Source of the DNA: Edaphobacter flagellatus
GTDB lineage: Bacteria > Acidobacteriota > Terriglobia > Terriglobales > Acidobacteriaceae
Length of the DNA stretch: 64,000 bases
Reading direction: 5' to 3'
NCBI RefSeq assembly: GCF_025264665.1
Contig: NZ_CP073697.1
Location: 1,860,001 to 1,924,000 of the forward strand
Under the pieces are notes generated by a model. It ran no database searches and was not told where the DNA came from. It saw nothing but the letters and a program-made list of their open reading frames with translations. The position numbers were made by a program, and so were the translations under genes. Of the stretch, positions 40,668 to 50,428 are shown in pieces. The number at the start of each line of letters is the position of its first letter. Position 1 is the stretch's first letter.

Positions 40668-42575
40668 CTACTCGCGCTCCGACTCCGAACGCTTCCAATT
40701 GATCAGATCGCCCAGCGTTGTGCTGCTCGATGAGGATGAGGACGAGCTCTTGTGGTCGCGCTCCTTGTAGCTCTCAACTTCGGCGCGGCTGGCCTCTTCG
40801 CCTACGGCGCGAATGCTCAGGCCGACCTTCTTCTCGTCCTGGTTCATCTTCACGATGCGGAACTCGTGCTCTTCGCCAACCTCCAGCTTGACTGGAACGT
40901 TGCTCTCATCCACAGCCTCAGAGACGTGGCAGAGTCCCTCAACACCCTCAGCGATCTCAACAAAAGCGCCGAACTGCGCCGTGCGCAGAATCTTGCCCTT
41001 GACGACGTCACCAATGCGATGCTGTGCGAAGAAAGTATCCCAGACATCAGGCTGAAGCTGCTTGACGCCGAGCGACAGGCGGCGATTCTCCGGCTCAACG
41101 CCGAGAACGACTGCCTTCACTTTCTCACCCTTCTTCAGAACCTCAGAGGGATGCTTGATACGCTTCGTCCAACTCAGGTTCGAGACGTGGACCAGACCAT
41201 CGATACCGTCTTCGATCTCGATGAAGGCACCGAAGTCGGTGAGGTTGCGAACGCGGCCTTCAACAACTGCACCCGTCGGATACTTGTCTTCGAGCTGTTC
41301 CCATGGATTGTCCTGAAGCTGCTTCATGCCGAGCGAGATGCGGCGGTCGTTCGGATTGACGCTCAGGATGATCGTGTCGACCTCATCACCGGGCTTAACC
41401 AGCTTCGACGGATGCTTCATCCGCTTCGACCAGGTCATCTCGGAAACATGCACCAGACCCTCGATGCCCTGCTCCAATTCGACGAATGCGCCGTAGTCGG
41501 TAACCGAAAGCACACGACCGCGAACCTGCGCACCGATCGGGTACCGCTCGGTGGCGTCGAGCCACGGGTCAGGCGTCAGCTGCTTGAAGCCAAGCGAGAC
41601 GCGCTGCTTGTCTTTGTCGAACTTCAGCACCTTGACCTGGATCTCGTCGCCGACGTTGACCAGATCGCGGGGATGCGTCAGACGACCCCAGCTCATGTCG
41701 GTGATGTGCAGCAGACCGTCGAGGCCGCCCATATCGACGAATGCGCCGTAGTCGGTCAGGTTCTTGACCGTACCGGTCAGAACGCTTCCCTCCTCGAGGG
41801 TTGAGAGCGTCACGGACTTCTTCGCGTTCTGCTCTTCCTCGAGAATCTCCTTACGGCTGATGACGACATTGCCGCGCTTCTTGTTCAGCTTGATGACGCG
41901 AACCTCGATCTCCTGGCCAAGATAGCCGTCGAGATTGCGTACCGGGCGAACCTCGACCTGTGAGCCAGGCAGGAACGCCTTGATGCCGATATCGACCGTC
42001 AGACCGCCCTTGACGCGGCTGAGAACAAGTCCCTTCACCGGGGTCTTATCATTGGCCGCCGCCTCGAGCGTGTCCCACACCTTATGGCGCAGGGCCTTCT
42101 CGTAGCTGACCAGATAGCCGCCTTCGGCCTCCTCGCGCTCCACAACCACCTCAACCTGGTCGCCTGCCTGGAACTTCGGCTGGCCATTGATATCCAGCAC
42201 CTGGTCCAGCGGAATCAGGCCCTCAGACTTCAGACCGATATCGACTACGACATGTTTGTCGGTAATCTTCACCACAGTACCGGTGACCACTGCCTCTTCG
42301 GCAGTCAGGCTCTGCGCGGCTGCAGACTCGGCCGCCTGTTCGCGGTCAAAGTTTGCAAGTGCCTCAGCAAAGTCGGCGGCATCGTAGTCAGGCTCCTCGG
42401 TTTCGGCCGTGGCAACTGCGTGCTGCTCGGGCTCGATCGATGAAGCGGTCTGCTGCGGGTTAGAGGTGAGTTCGGATGACAGCTCGGGATTCTCGGCTGT
42501 CGCTTCGGGCGCCAGGACTTCCAGTTCGGTGGTCAGGGGTTTGCTCTCGGTTTCGGGATGATGGTTATCTACCAT
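40668..42575 (-). CDS. rpsA: 30S ribosomal protein bS1
   Basis: S1 helps the ribosome bind and unfold mRNA. The 635-residue protein has six S1 (OB-fold) repeats, visible as the recurring GSVLTGTVKNLTDYGAFVDMGGLDGLLHITDMSW pattern in shorter variants (for example VRGRVLSVTDYGAFVELEQ, VEGRVRNLTDFGAFIEIED). A Glu-rich N-terminal stretch of about 95 residues precedes them. The C-terminus has a poly-Ser run (KSSSSSSSSS) before the final helix, which is unusual. ATG at 42575 is preferred over a TTG at 42599 because GGAG precedes it. Confidence 0.96.
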   Translation of the reverse strand: MVDNHHPETESKPLTTELEVLAPEATAENPELSSELTSNPQQTASSIEPEQHAVATAETEEPDYDAADFAEALANFDREQAAESAAAQSLTAEEAVVTGTVVKITDKHVVVDIGLKSEGLIPLDQVLDINGQPKFQAGDQVEVVVEREEAEGGYLVSYEKALRHKVWDTLEAAANDKTPVKGLVLSRVKGGLTVDIGIKAFLPGSQVEVRPVRNLDGYLGQEIEVRVIKLNKKRGNVVISRKEILEEEQNAKKSVTLSTLEEGSVLTGTVKNLTDYGAFVDMGGLDGLLHITDMSWGRLTHPRDLVNVGDEIQVKVLKFDKDKQRVSLGFKQLTPDPWLDATERYPIGAQVRGRVLSVTDYGAFVELEQGIEGLVHVSEMTWSKRMKHPSKLVKPGDEVDTIILSVNPNDRRISLGMKQLQDNPWEQLEDKYPTGAVVEGRVRNLTDFGAFIEIEDGIDGLVHVSNLSWTKRIKHPSEVLKKGEKVKAVVLGVEPENRRLSLGVKQLQPDVWDTFFAQHRIGDVVKGKILRTAQFGAFVEIAEGVEGLCHVSEAVDESNVPVKLEVGEEHEFRIVKMNQDEKKVGLSIRAVGEEASRAEVESYKERDHKSSSSSSSSSTTLGDLINWKRSESERE

Positions 42576-42929
42576 GTGAATGCGTACTCCGGGACTCAAG
42601 CGATTCCTTCCGCAATAGGCGACGCCTGTCTGAGGAATGCTCGGCCGATCTCAAGAGAGGGCCGATCGTCAATTCCTGGCCAAGCTCGCAATACCGAAGG
42701 AATTTACGGCTATCAGAGGAGCGGCTGCACTTGGGTCCCACACGCAGAGGCTCATTTATAACGATAGAACTTCGACCACAATACGTCAACCGAACCACCC
42801 GCGAAATCAGGGCGCTTTTACTGCTTTCTCACGCGAAATTCACTCGCCTATGCAGTTCGCTCTAGAAGAGGCTCAGACATATGTCCTGCATCCGCTTCGC
42901 AGGCTATACTCGCCATACCGAACGAAGCT
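42576..42929. other. Divergent promoter region of rpsA and the HIT gene
   Basis: The 354 bp hold no gene that I can support. Both flanking genes are transcribed away from it. The right half reads through short shadow frames only; no hairpin or riboswitch was recognised. Confidence 0.4.
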
Positions 42930-43499
42930 ATGGATCACCTCTGGACACCCTGGCGCTATGCCTACATCACCCGCAGCGATCCGCAGGCTCGTTCCGGAGT
43001 GCCACAGGAGCTTATGGATTGGCCTGCCACGGAGGACAAACACTGTGTCTTCTGTAACATGCTTGCCGCTACCAACTACGCCATCGCTAAAGGCATGCCC
43101 GCGGAAAAAGCTGAGCAGGCCTCTCATATTGTGCATCGCGGACAATACTGCTTTATTTGCCTCAATGCATTTCCTTACGCGACGGGCCATGTAATGGTAT
43201 TGCCCTACCTCCATACGGACTCCCTGGCAGCGCTCCCACCCGAAACCGCACACGAAATGATGGATCTGGCCCAGCAGATGGAAAAATCCCTGCGATCCGT
43301 CTATCGGCCCAATGGAATCAACCTCGGCATGAATCTGGGGGAAGCTGCAGGCGCAGGGGTTGCAGATCATATACATCTCCATATACTTCCCCGCTGGATT
43401 GGTGATACAAATTTCATGACCACCATCGCCGAGACGCGAGTGTTACCAGAGACTCTGGATGTCACCTGGGCCAGGCTTCGCGAAACGTTCCAAAGTTAG
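42930..43499 (+). CDS. HIT-family nucleotide hydrolase/phosphorylase
   Basis: The 189-residue protein has MDHLWTPWRYAYI at its start, FCNM, an ATGHVMVLPYLH segment and the histidine triad HIHLHILPRW. That layout matches the Ap4A phosphorylase-like branch of HIT proteins, which cleave dinucleoside polyphosphates or AMP conjugates with the central His as nucleophile. It is cytoplasmic and stands alone. Confidence 0.9.
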   Translation: MDHLWTPWRYAYITRSDPQARSGVPQELMDWPATEDKHCVFCNMLAATNYAIAKGMPAEKAEQASHIVHRGQYCFICLNAFPYATGHVMVLPYLHTDSLAALPPETAHEMMDLAQQMEKSLRSVYRPNGINLGMNLGEAAGAGVADHIHLHILPRWIGDTNFMTTIAETRVLPETLDVTWARLRETFQS

Positions 43500-43572
43500 C
43501 AGTGCAACGTTACCCGCTCTCTCCTCATCTAGATAATTAAACAGCTACGACAAAGGCCAGAAGGAGGCCCTT

Positions 43573-43890
43573 ATGCCGCCCCTCCCCAAGCTCCCTCCGT
43601 CGTCCCTTCGCCCAGCTTCTCTAGTCGATTCCGGTTACCTGAGCACACGCTCTCCGGAACCGCGACCTTATCTGGTCGGAGCATTCCGAAAAACATCCAC
43701 CTTCGACATCCGGATTGTCGAAGATCGAACAACCGTGCTTTTCCCGCATGAATCTGAAGACGCCCGGCTAACCGGTTCGACCCGCTCACTCTTCCGTAGG
43801 CTGCTCGCGCTCAACTTGCCTCTGATCACCACTGAAGGGGTCGCAGCCAAGTTCCCAACGCCGAACAAATCCTTCCCGAAGACGGCCTGA
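43573..43890 (+). CDS. Conserved-looking small protein of unknown function
   Basis: The 105-residue protein is Pro-rich at the start (PPLPKLPPSSLRPASL), then VDSGYLSTRSPEPRPYLVGAFRKTSTFDIRIVEDRTTVLF. A strong ribosome site (AAGGAGG) sits 5 bases before the ATG, which is the main support for it being a gene. No signal or membrane segment. Family unknown. Confidence 0.6.
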   Translation: MPPLPKLPPSSLRPASLVDSGYLSTRSPEPRPYLVGAFRKTSTFDIRIVEDRTTVLFPHESEDARLTGSTRSLFRRLLALNLPLITTEGVAAKFPTPNKSFPKTA

Positions 43891-43978
43891 TTCTACAGCT
43901 GATATACATAGCCACCGTCCTGATGTCAGGAGGCTGTGTCTGCGATTTCTGCGGTTCATTGCGCTTGATTGATTCGCA

Positions 43979-44581
43979 TTATCCGAAGCGGGGTTCTTCC
44001 ACCCTGGCCGCATCGGTAGGAACTCGTGCACCTGAATTTTCTCCTGCAGTCTTCGGGGCATGGATGCGAGTCGCCTCGAAGTTGGTAATCTTCCAGTCGC
44101 CGTTCGTCTCCCGCTGATAGATCCTTGTGTAGCGATAGGTTCCTTTGACGGAGCCATCCTCGCTGGTGCCCTCGACCTCAGCCTGCGAAGTAACGATAGC
44201 AACTGCCCCCTTCAGCTTCACCTTCATATCGCTTAGCTCGATCTTGCTGATGACCAGCTTCCGCGTCCGTATCCGTTCCAGCTGCTGCGCCTTAGTGTTC
44301 ACCTGGCCTGACATCGAGATGCCAACAAAGTCATCGGCCAGCATCTTGTCCATCGTCGCAACATCGCTGGCAAGCTGCGCTTTGCGCCACTGCTCCTCGA
44401 GCGCCTCCACCTGCTTTTTGTAATCGTGTTTTTTCTCATGGCCCTTCTGTGCCTGCGCCTGTTGCGCGCTCAGCATCGCAACAAAGCAGGTCAACAGAAC
44501 AACCGCCATCATCACCGAAGACGAAGCCGTCGCGTGAGAGGCAACACCTGTAGTTCTGCGATATGGGACGCGGCATACCAT
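43979..44581 (-). CDS. Secreted SnoaL/DUF4440-like protein
   Basis: The 200-residue protein has a signal anchor or signal peptide at about 20-45 (ASSSVMMAVVLLTCFVAMLSAQQAQAQ) followed by an NTF2-like domain of the DUF4440 kind: VEALEEQWRKAQLASDVATMDKMLADDFVGIS, KLVISKIELSDMKVKL, AIVTSQAEVEG, YTRIYQRETNGDWKITNFEATRI. Members are small-molecule enzymes or binding proteins of unclear role. ATG at 44581 is chosen over a TTG at 44620. Confidence 0.75.
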   Translation of the reverse strand: MVCRVPYRRTTGVASHATASSSVMMAVVLLTCFVAMLSAQQAQAQKGHEKKHDYKKQVEALEEQWRKAQLASDVATMDKMLADDFVGISMSGQVNTKAQQLERIRTRKLVISKIELSDMKVKLKGAVAIVTSQAEVEGTSEDGSVKGTYRYTRIYQRETNGDWKITNFEATRIHAPKTAGENSGARVPTDAARVEEPRFG

Positions 44582-44680
44582 TGCGTACCGGATAGTAGAC
44601 CGCTCCGCACGGCTAGTCAAAAGAACTTTGGTTGTATCGGTACGTTACCTGAAGGTGGTGCCCTATAACGGCTTCCACCT

Positions 44681-44968
44681 TCAGCAGATTGCCGAGAGGT
44701 TCTCTACCTGCCGCTCCAGCATCTTCTGGTAAAGACCGCCGATGGCATCCTGCTTAAAATGTGGTGTCTCGCGGTGATGGTCAACAGAGGCCTTGTCCGT
44801 GTACTGCTCATAGATCAGCACCGTCGCCGGCTCCCCCTCAACGAAGTGCGCAATGTAGCTGACGCAGCCCGGCTCCTGCCTTGAGGCCAACGTCAGTCGT
44901 TTCAGCATGCTCGCGACCTCTTCGCGGTCACCCGGATCGAAACGCATCCGTACAGTAAAGCTCACCAT
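44681..44968 (-). CDS. Antibiotic-biosynthesis-monooxygenase-family protein
   Basis: The 95-residue protein shows the ABM ferredoxin-like pattern: VSFTVRMRFDPGDREEVASMLKRLTLASRQEPGCVSYIAH, VLIYEQYTDKASVDHHRETPHF. Family members include quinol monooxygenase YgiN and heme-degrading enzymes. The role here is unknown. It lies 32 bp downstream of purA on the same strand. Confidence 0.85.
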   Translation of the reverse strand: MVSFTVRMRFDPGDREEVASMLKRLTLASRQEPGCVSYIAHFVEGEPATVLIYEQYTDKASVDHHRETPHFKQDAIGGLYQKMLERQVENLSAIC

Positions 44969-45000
44969 CTCGTGATCCTCTGTCTGTGCTTCGTTTAGCG

Positions 45001-46323
45001 CTATTGCTTCGCTGCAGGAGAAAGCGCGGCCTCAAATGCCGGCAGTGTCATCGTCTGTTCCCGATCCGGGCCGGTGGACACCATACCGATCCGCGCGCCT
45101 GACTCCTTCTCCAGGAAGTTCAGGTACTCCTGAGCCAGCTTCGGCAGCTTGTCCCACTCGGTAATACCCTCGGTGGACTGCTTCCAGCCCTTGAGCTTCG
45201 TGTAGATCGGCTCAATCGACTCGAAACCACGAATATCGGCCGGGATCACATCAGTGATCTTGCCATCGATCTTATAGCCGGTGCAGACCGGAATCTCGTC
45301 GCACTCGTCCATGACGTCCATCTTGGTAACGACCAGCCACTCGGTCCCGTTGATCATGTTGGAGTAGCGCAGCAGCGGCAGATCGAGCCAGCCGCAGCGG
45401 CGCGGACGCCCGGTAACAGCGCCGTACTCCTGTCCCCGCGCACGCAGCAGGTCAGCCGAGCTGTCGTGAATTTCTGTCGGGAACGGCCCCTCTCCCACGC
45501 GCGTCACATAAGCCTTGGTTACGCCGATCACCGTGCCAATGCGGGTCGGCCCCACGCCAGTGCCGGTTACCGCGCCTCCAGCCGTGGCCGAGGACGAGGT
45601 TACAAACGGATAGGTTCCGTGGTCGATGTCCAGCAGCGCACCCTGCGCGCCCTCGAACATCACATTGCCGCCACGGTCCAGCTCCTGATTCAGCAGAACG
45701 GCCGTGTCCGTTACGAACGGGGCAATCTGTTCAGCCGCGCGCGAGTACTCCTCGTACATGCCCTTCGGATCCAGCGGCTCGGTGCCGAAAAGCGCATGGG
45801 CGATAGTGTTCTTCTCGTCGCAGGCGTTCTTGATGTGCGTCCGCAGCAGGGCCGAATTCATCAGGTCGACGACACGCAGGCCGTTGCGATGCACCTTGTC
45901 CTCGTAGGCCGGGCCGATGCCGCGACGCGTCGTGCCGATCTTCGTGCGCCCGGGAGCCGTCTCTGCCGCCAACTCGATCATGCGGTGGTAGGGCATGATG
46001 ACCTGTGCGCGATTGGAGACGAAGAGCTGCCCGTCTACCGGCAGACCGGCATCCTTCAGCTTCTTCACTTCGCTCAAAAAGGCCATCGGGTCCAGCACCA
46101 CGCCGTTGCCGATCACGCCCTTGCACTCCGGCCGTAGAACGCCGCACGGAATCAGCTGCAGCACGAACTTCTTGCCCTTGATGATGACGGTGTGGCCCGC
46201 ATTGTGGCCGCCGGCGAATCGCGCCACGACGGAGAAACGCTCCGCCAGCACATCGACGATCTTGCCTTTACCCTCATCGCCCCACTGGGCACCCAAAATG
46301 ACCGCAGACTTCGGTTGACTCAC
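45001..46323 (-). CDS. purA: Adenylosuccinate synthetase
   Basis: PurA joins IMP and aspartate using GTP in AMP synthesis. The 440-residue enzyme has the GTP site GAQWGDEGKGK, GGHNAGHT, PCGVLRP, TTRRGIGPAYEDK, FEGAQGALLDIDHGTYPFVTSS and GTVIGVTKAYVTRVGEGPFPTE, in the usual order. Start is GTG at 46323 with GGAG about 12 bases upstream; the ATG-led frame to 46455 has an unrelated N-terminus. Length is normal for the family. Confidence 0.96.
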   Translation of the reverse strand: MSQPKSAVILGAQWGDEGKGKIVDVLAERFSVVARFAGGHNAGHTVIIKGKKFVLQLIPCGVLRPECKGVIGNGVVLDPMAFLSEVKKLKDAGLPVDGQLFVSNRAQVIMPYHRMIELAAETAPGRTKIGTTRRGIGPAYEDKVHRNGLRVVDLMNSALLRTHIKNACDEKNTIAHALFGTEPLDPKGMYEEYSRAAEQIAPFVTDTAVLLNQELDRGGNVMFEGAQGALLDIDHGTYPFVTSSSATAGGAVTGTGVGPTRIGTVIGVTKAYVTRVGEGPFPTEIHDSSADLLRARGQEYGAVTGRPRRCGWLDLPLLRYSNMINGTEWLVVTKMDVMDECDEIPVCTGYKIDGKITDVIPADIRGFESIEPIYTKLKGWKQSTEGITEWDKLPKLAQEYLNFLEKESGARIGMVSTGPDREQTMTLPAFEAALSPAAKQ

Positions 46324-46482
46324 GACGGATACGTTCTCCAAAAAGGATGGTTTCTGCCAAAGGATGGTTGAACCGGCGCGAGACACACAGACCGCTCTCC
46401 ACGCAATCGCGCCTCTACTATCATATCGCGTCCATTCGCCCGTAACACCCGGCACCTCGCGTATGCTTGCTCCACCCCAAAC

Positions 46483-48552
46483 ATGAGCCCAACTCGCGTC
46501 CTTTACGGCACAGCCGCCTTCCTCTCAGCCTTTCTGCTCTTCGTCATCGAGCCGCTGGCTGCCAAGCAGCTGCTTCCCGCGCTCGGCGGATCCTCCGCCG
46601 TCTGGCTGACCTGCCTTGTCTTCTTCCAGACGACGCTTCTGCTCGGCTATCTGTACGCGCACTGGCTCATACGCGGGCAGGGCGCCGATACGCAGCAACA
46701 ACAACGCACCCATATCGCGCTCATCGCCCTCTCGCTGCTCGCCCTGGCCTCGAACCTCTTCCTCGGCACATCGCCTGCGAGCGCGGCGCATCCTGTCCTA
46801 ACCATCTTCTGGACGCTCACGCGCACCATCGGCCTTCCTTTCCTGCTGCTGACATCGACAAGTCCGTTGCTGCAGAGCTGGCTGGCACAACGCGAAGCAG
46901 ACCCCGATGGCAAGCCGGGGCCGGTCTGGTACCGCCTTTTCGCACTCTCGAACACCGGCTCGCTGCTTGCGCTTATCGCCTATCCCACGCTGATCGAGCC
47001 CCATCTCGCGCTTCGCAGCCAGCGGATCCTCTGGGCGGCGGCCTTCGTCCTCTTTGCGCTGCTTGCGATCTTTATTGCATCGCAGCAGCGTACGGCAATC
47101 GCTCCATCTGTTCCTAAAGTAGACGCAGTTTCGTCTCCAACGCGCAACCGCTGGCTCTGGTTCCTGCTGCCGATGGCAGCAGCGATGCAGTTGAGTGCCG
47201 TGACAGCCCACCTTACGGTCAACATTGCGGCGATTCCCCTGCTGTGGGTACTGCCCCTGGCTGTCTACCTCATTACCTTCATCGTTGCCTTCGATCGGCC
47301 TGTGCTTTACCAGCGGCCGTTGGTCGTCAGGCTGCTGGTGGTGATGTTGGCGAGCCTCGGCTACGCGCTATCAAAGCAGGATTTCTCGCTACCTATCGGA
47401 CTCACCATTGCGTTCTTCCTCATTGAATGCTTCGTCGCCTGCCTCTTCTGCCACGGCGAAACCTACCGTCTTCGGCCTGTGCGCGCCTCGGAGACAACGC
47501 TCTTTTATCTGCTGATCGCAGCCGGCGGAGCTACGGGAACCTTCCTCGTCGGCATCGCCTTCCCGCTGATCTTCGCTGCCAACTACGACCTCGCGCTTGC
47601 CTTCTTCACCACGGCCGTCATGGCGCTCGCTGCAACATGGGACGACGGCTGGGCACAGCGTCTGCTATGGGTGACCGCGTCTGTCCTTCTGTTCGCACTT
47701 GCCGTGCTGCTGCACATCGGGAACAGCCGCCAGATGCTTCTCTCCGTACGCAACTTCTACGGCTCGCTCCGGGTCAAGGAGGCCGACTTCCCTGCGGCGC
47801 ACGCTCCCATCCGCACGCTGCTCCACGGAGCGATCCAGCACGGCACGCAGGTCTTCGCGCCCGACTTCAGCCACGTGCCTACCACGTATTATGCACGCGA
47901 CTCCGGCGTGGGGCTCGCGCTACGCTTCTGCTGCAATGATGCGGACGGGGTTACACGGCCGCGTAACATCGGCGTCATCGGGCTGGGCGCGGGAACACTG
48001 GCCGCCTACGGTCAGGCTGGCGATCGCATTCGCTTCTACGAGCTCAACCCGCAGGTCGAACCCATCGCACGCAATCTCTTCACCTACCTGCGCGATTCAG
48101 GAGCGACGATCACCGTCGTTCCCGGCGATGCACGAACTTCACTGGCGAAGGAGAAGCCGCAGCGCTTCGATGTCCTCGTCGTCGATGCCTTCTCCGGCGA
48201 CGCTATCCCGCTGCACCTTCTGACATCCGAGGCTATCCAGCTATATCAAAGCCATCTCACGCCGAACGGCATCCTGGCATTTCACGTGTCGAATCAGTAT
48301 CTCGACCTTGCACCCGAACTCAAGCTGCTCGCCGAAGCCGCGCACCTCGAGGTCCGCGACTTCAACAGTGCCAGCAACAATGACCGGGGAGAGTTTCGCG
48401 CCGAATGGGTCCTGATGACAGCTGACCCGACCTTCTTCACGCAGCACGACATCAACTGGTCAGCCGAGGGAATTGCCGGCAAGCCGGGGCTGAAGCTGTG
48501 GACCGACGACTACTCCAGCCTGCTTCCACTCCTTCAACTTGGCAATCACTGA
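46483..48552 (+). CDS. Membrane protein fused to a spermidine-synthase-like domain
   Basis: The 689-residue protein has about ten to twelve membrane helices in residues 1-420 (for example LYGTAAFLSAFLLFVIEPLAAKQLLPALGG at the start, common in this fused family) and a C-terminal SAM-binding Rossmann domain: VIGLGAGTLAAYGQ (glycine-rich motif), FYELNPQVEPIA, VVPGDARTSLA, FDVLVVDAFSGDAIPLHLLT. That is the fused spermidine-synthase-like architecture found widely in bacteria with unknown substrates. A polyamine-synthase active-site Asp is present in DAFSGD. It is divergent from purA. Confidence 0.85.
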   Translation: MSPTRVLYGTAAFLSAFLLFVIEPLAAKQLLPALGGSSAVWLTCLVFFQTTLLLGYLYAHWLIRGQGADTQQQQRTHIALIALSLLALASNLFLGTSPASAAHPVLTIFWTLTRTIGLPFLLLTSTSPLLQSWLAQREADPDGKPGPVWYRLFALSNTGSLLALIAYPTLIEPHLALRSQRILWAAAFVLFALLAIFIASQQRTAIAPSVPKVDAVSSPTRNRWLWFLLPMAAAMQLSAVTAHLTVNIAAIPLLWVLPLAVYLITFIVAFDRPVLYQRPLVVRLLVVMLASLGYALSKQDFSLPIGLTIAFFLIECFVACLFCHGETYRLRPVRASETTLFYLLIAAGGATGTFLVGIAFPLIFAANYDLALAFFTTAVMALAATWDDGWAQRLLWVTASVLLFALAVLLHIGNSRQMLLSVRNFYGSLRVKEADFPAAHAPIRTLLHGAIQHGTQVFAPDFSHVPTTYYARDSGVGLALRFCCNDADGVTRPRNIGVIGLGAGTLAAYGQAGDRIRFYELNPQVEPIARNLFTYLRDSGATITVVPGDARTSLAKEKPQRFDVLVVDAFSGDAIPLHLLTSEAIQLYQSHLTPNGILAFHVSNQYLDLAPELKLLAEAAHLEVRDFNSASNNDRGEFRAEWVLMTADPTFFTQHDINWSAEGIAGKPGLKLWTDDYSSLLPLLQLGNH

Positions 48553-48554
48553 CA

Positions 48555-49535
48555 CTACTTCACCAGCGCCATGCCGTCGGCATACTTGCCTGCCTCGATC
48601 AATTGCTCCATCTTCCAGCTACCCAGATCGATTACGGCAATCTGATTGGAGAAGTTGCAGGCGACGTACGCCTTCTTGCCATCGGCGCTGACGACAACCT
48701 CCGAAGGCCCATCGCCTACGTCAATCGTGCGGTCTACCTTCATCGTCTTCAGGTCGACGACGGCAAGCTGCTTGGCGGCACGCAGTGTCACCAGCAGATA
48801 GCGTCCGTCTTTCGTCGACGCCGTGCCATAACCGGCGCTCGACAGCGGAACCCAGGTCTTCACCTTGTTCGTTGCCGTATCGATCACGGCGAGTTGTGGA
48901 GTCTTCTGGTCGGCAGTAAACACCATGCTGCCGTCACGCGAGATGGAGATACGCTGCGTATTGCTCGAGATCGGAATGATGGCAATCGTCTTACGCGCCG
49001 GGATGTCCAGCACCGAGACCGTACCAGGACCGACGTTCGCCGTATATCCGCGCTTGCCATCCTTCGACAGCACAAACATGTGCGACTGCTCCTGATCGGT
49101 CGGGATCGCGCCGACGATCTTCAGCGTCCTGGGATCGATAATGCTGATGCTCTTGTCCAGCTCGGTCGACACATACAACATGCCGTCTGGGCCAAACGCG
49201 GCACAGTGCGGACGCACGCCGTGGCCAAAGTCCACCTTGCCGACGATATGTCTCGTGCCAAGGTCGATCACCGAGATCTCGCTGCCATCCGTGCCTGCGC
49301 GTCCCACACCGGCATTCCCGTAGATCGGCACAAACGCCCGCTTGCCATCGGGAGAAACCGCAAGTTCGTGGCCGGTCACGCCGCCTACCGGTACCGTCGC
49401 AATCACCTTGTTCGACGTGGTGTCGATGAAGCTCAGGCTCTGGTCGTGCTGGTTGGCCACCAATAACGTCTCCGCGTGCAGTCCTACAGCCAGCACGCCG
49501 CATGCTCCCACCGACAAAAGAAATGTTTTCTTCAT
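48555..49535 (-). CDS. Secreted YVTN/YncE-type beta-propeller protein
   Basis: The 326-residue protein has a signal peptide (MKKTFLLSVGACGVLAVGLHA) and seven repeats of the YVTN kind (SFIDTTSNKVIATVPVGG, SVIDLGTRHIVGKVDFG, SIIDPRTLKIVGAIPT, AVIDTATNKVKTWVPL, AVVDLKTMKVDRTIDVG, AVIDLGSWKMEQLI). Such propellers bind proteins or ligands outside the cytoplasm. Function is otherwise unknown. It ends 3 bp from the convergent membrane-synthase gene. Confidence 0.85.
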   Translation of the reverse strand: MKKTFLLSVGACGVLAVGLHAETLLVANQHDQSLSFIDTTSNKVIATVPVGGVTGHELAVSPDGKRAFVPIYGNAGVGRAGTDGSEISVIDLGTRHIVGKVDFGHGVRPHCAAFGPDGMLYVSTELDKSISIIDPRTLKIVGAIPTDQEQSHMFVLSKDGKRGYTANVGPGTVSVLDIPARKTIAIIPISSNTQRISISRDGSMVFTADQKTPQLAVIDTATNKVKTWVPLSSAGYGTASTKDGRYLLVTLRAAKQLAVVDLKTMKVDRTIDVGDGPSEVVVSADGKKAYVACNFSNQIAVIDLGSWKMEQLIEAGKYADGMALVK

Positions 49536-49617
49536 GGCGCAAGAAGTATAGAGGCCAGCAGGCTCCGTCAGCAAAGCACCCCTGCATCCAACCCGCGCCG
49601 CCTATACTCAAATGGCC

Positions 49618-50424
49618 ATGCCGGAACTTCCCGAAGTTGAAACCGTCGCCAACGGCGTCCACCAGCGCGTCCAGGGCCAGACCATCGTCAGCGTCCAGAC
49701 CAGCAACAAGCCGCAAACCTTCAAATCTCCGCCAAGCGAGATCGCTGAGGCACTTACCGGCGCGCGCATCGACCGCGTCCATCGCGTCGGCAAGACGATC
49801 GTCGCCGACCTCATGGCCAACGACAAACCCGTCCAGTTCCTGATCCATCTGGGTATGAGCGGCCGCCTGCTTGTCTCAACGCCGGAGACGCCGGTGCCGC
49901 CACACACCCACGCTATCCTCGCGCTGAGTGGGGGTAAGGAGCTGCGCTTCGTCGATCCGCGACGCTTCGGACGGCTCTCCATCGTAAGTACACCGTATGA
50001 AGGCCCCGGCAAAGAACCGCTCACCATTACGCTTGAGGACTTTATCGCACTCTTTCGTGGCCGCAAGACGCCGATCAAGGCTGCATTGCTCAACCAGTCA
50101 CTGCTGCATGGTGTCGGCAATATCTATGCCGATGAGGCGCTCTTCCATGCCGGCGTCCGGCCACGCCGACACGCTGGGCGGCTGACACGCGATGAGCTTT
50201 CGAAGCTGCGTGCTGCGCTCCAGAAGGTACTCAAACATGCCATCAAGCTTGGAGGCTCGTCGGTTTCGAATTATGTGGATGCAGAAGGCATCGCGGGCTT
50301 CTTCCAACTCCACCATCGCGTCTACTCACGTACCGGCGAACCCTGCCGCACCTGCAAGACGCCGATTGAGCGCATCGTCATTGGCGGACGCAGCACGCAC
50401 TTCTGCCCTGCCTGCCAGAAATAA
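49618..50424 (+). CDS. mutM: Formamidopyrimidine-DNA glycosylase
   Basis: Fpg removes 8-oxoguanine and nicks the DNA. The start at 49618 is forced by chemistry: the catalytic residue is the N-terminal Pro2 in MPELPEVE; a Met six bases upstream (MAMPELP) would bury it. Glu3 and the Lys in the FLIHLGMSGRL segment are present. The C-terminal zinc finger is CRTCKTPIERI with CPAC. Length (268 residues) is normal. Confidence 0.96.
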   Translation: MPELPEVETVANGVHQRVQGQTIVSVQTSNKPQTFKSPPSEIAEALTGARIDRVHRVGKTIVADLMANDKPVQFLIHLGMSGRLLVSTPETPVPPHTHAILALSGGKELRFVDPRRFGRLSIVSTPYEGPGKEPLTITLEDFIALFRGRKTPIKAALLNQSLLHGVGNIYADEALFHAGVRPRRHAGRLTRDELSKLRAALQKVLKHAIKLGGSSVSNYVDAEGIAGFFQLHHRVYSRTGEPCRTCKTPIERIVIGGRSTHFCPACQK

Positions 50425-50428
50425 CCGC

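Noticed and set aside
40752..41804. 350-codon plus-strand frame across rpsA
   Set aside because: It is antisense to the six S1 repeats; its periodic Leu/Asp pattern mirrors those repeats.
42637..43194. 185-codon plus-strand frame before and inside the HIT gene
   Set aside because: It is out of frame with the HIT gene and has no ribosome site; the HIT protein explains the coding signal there.
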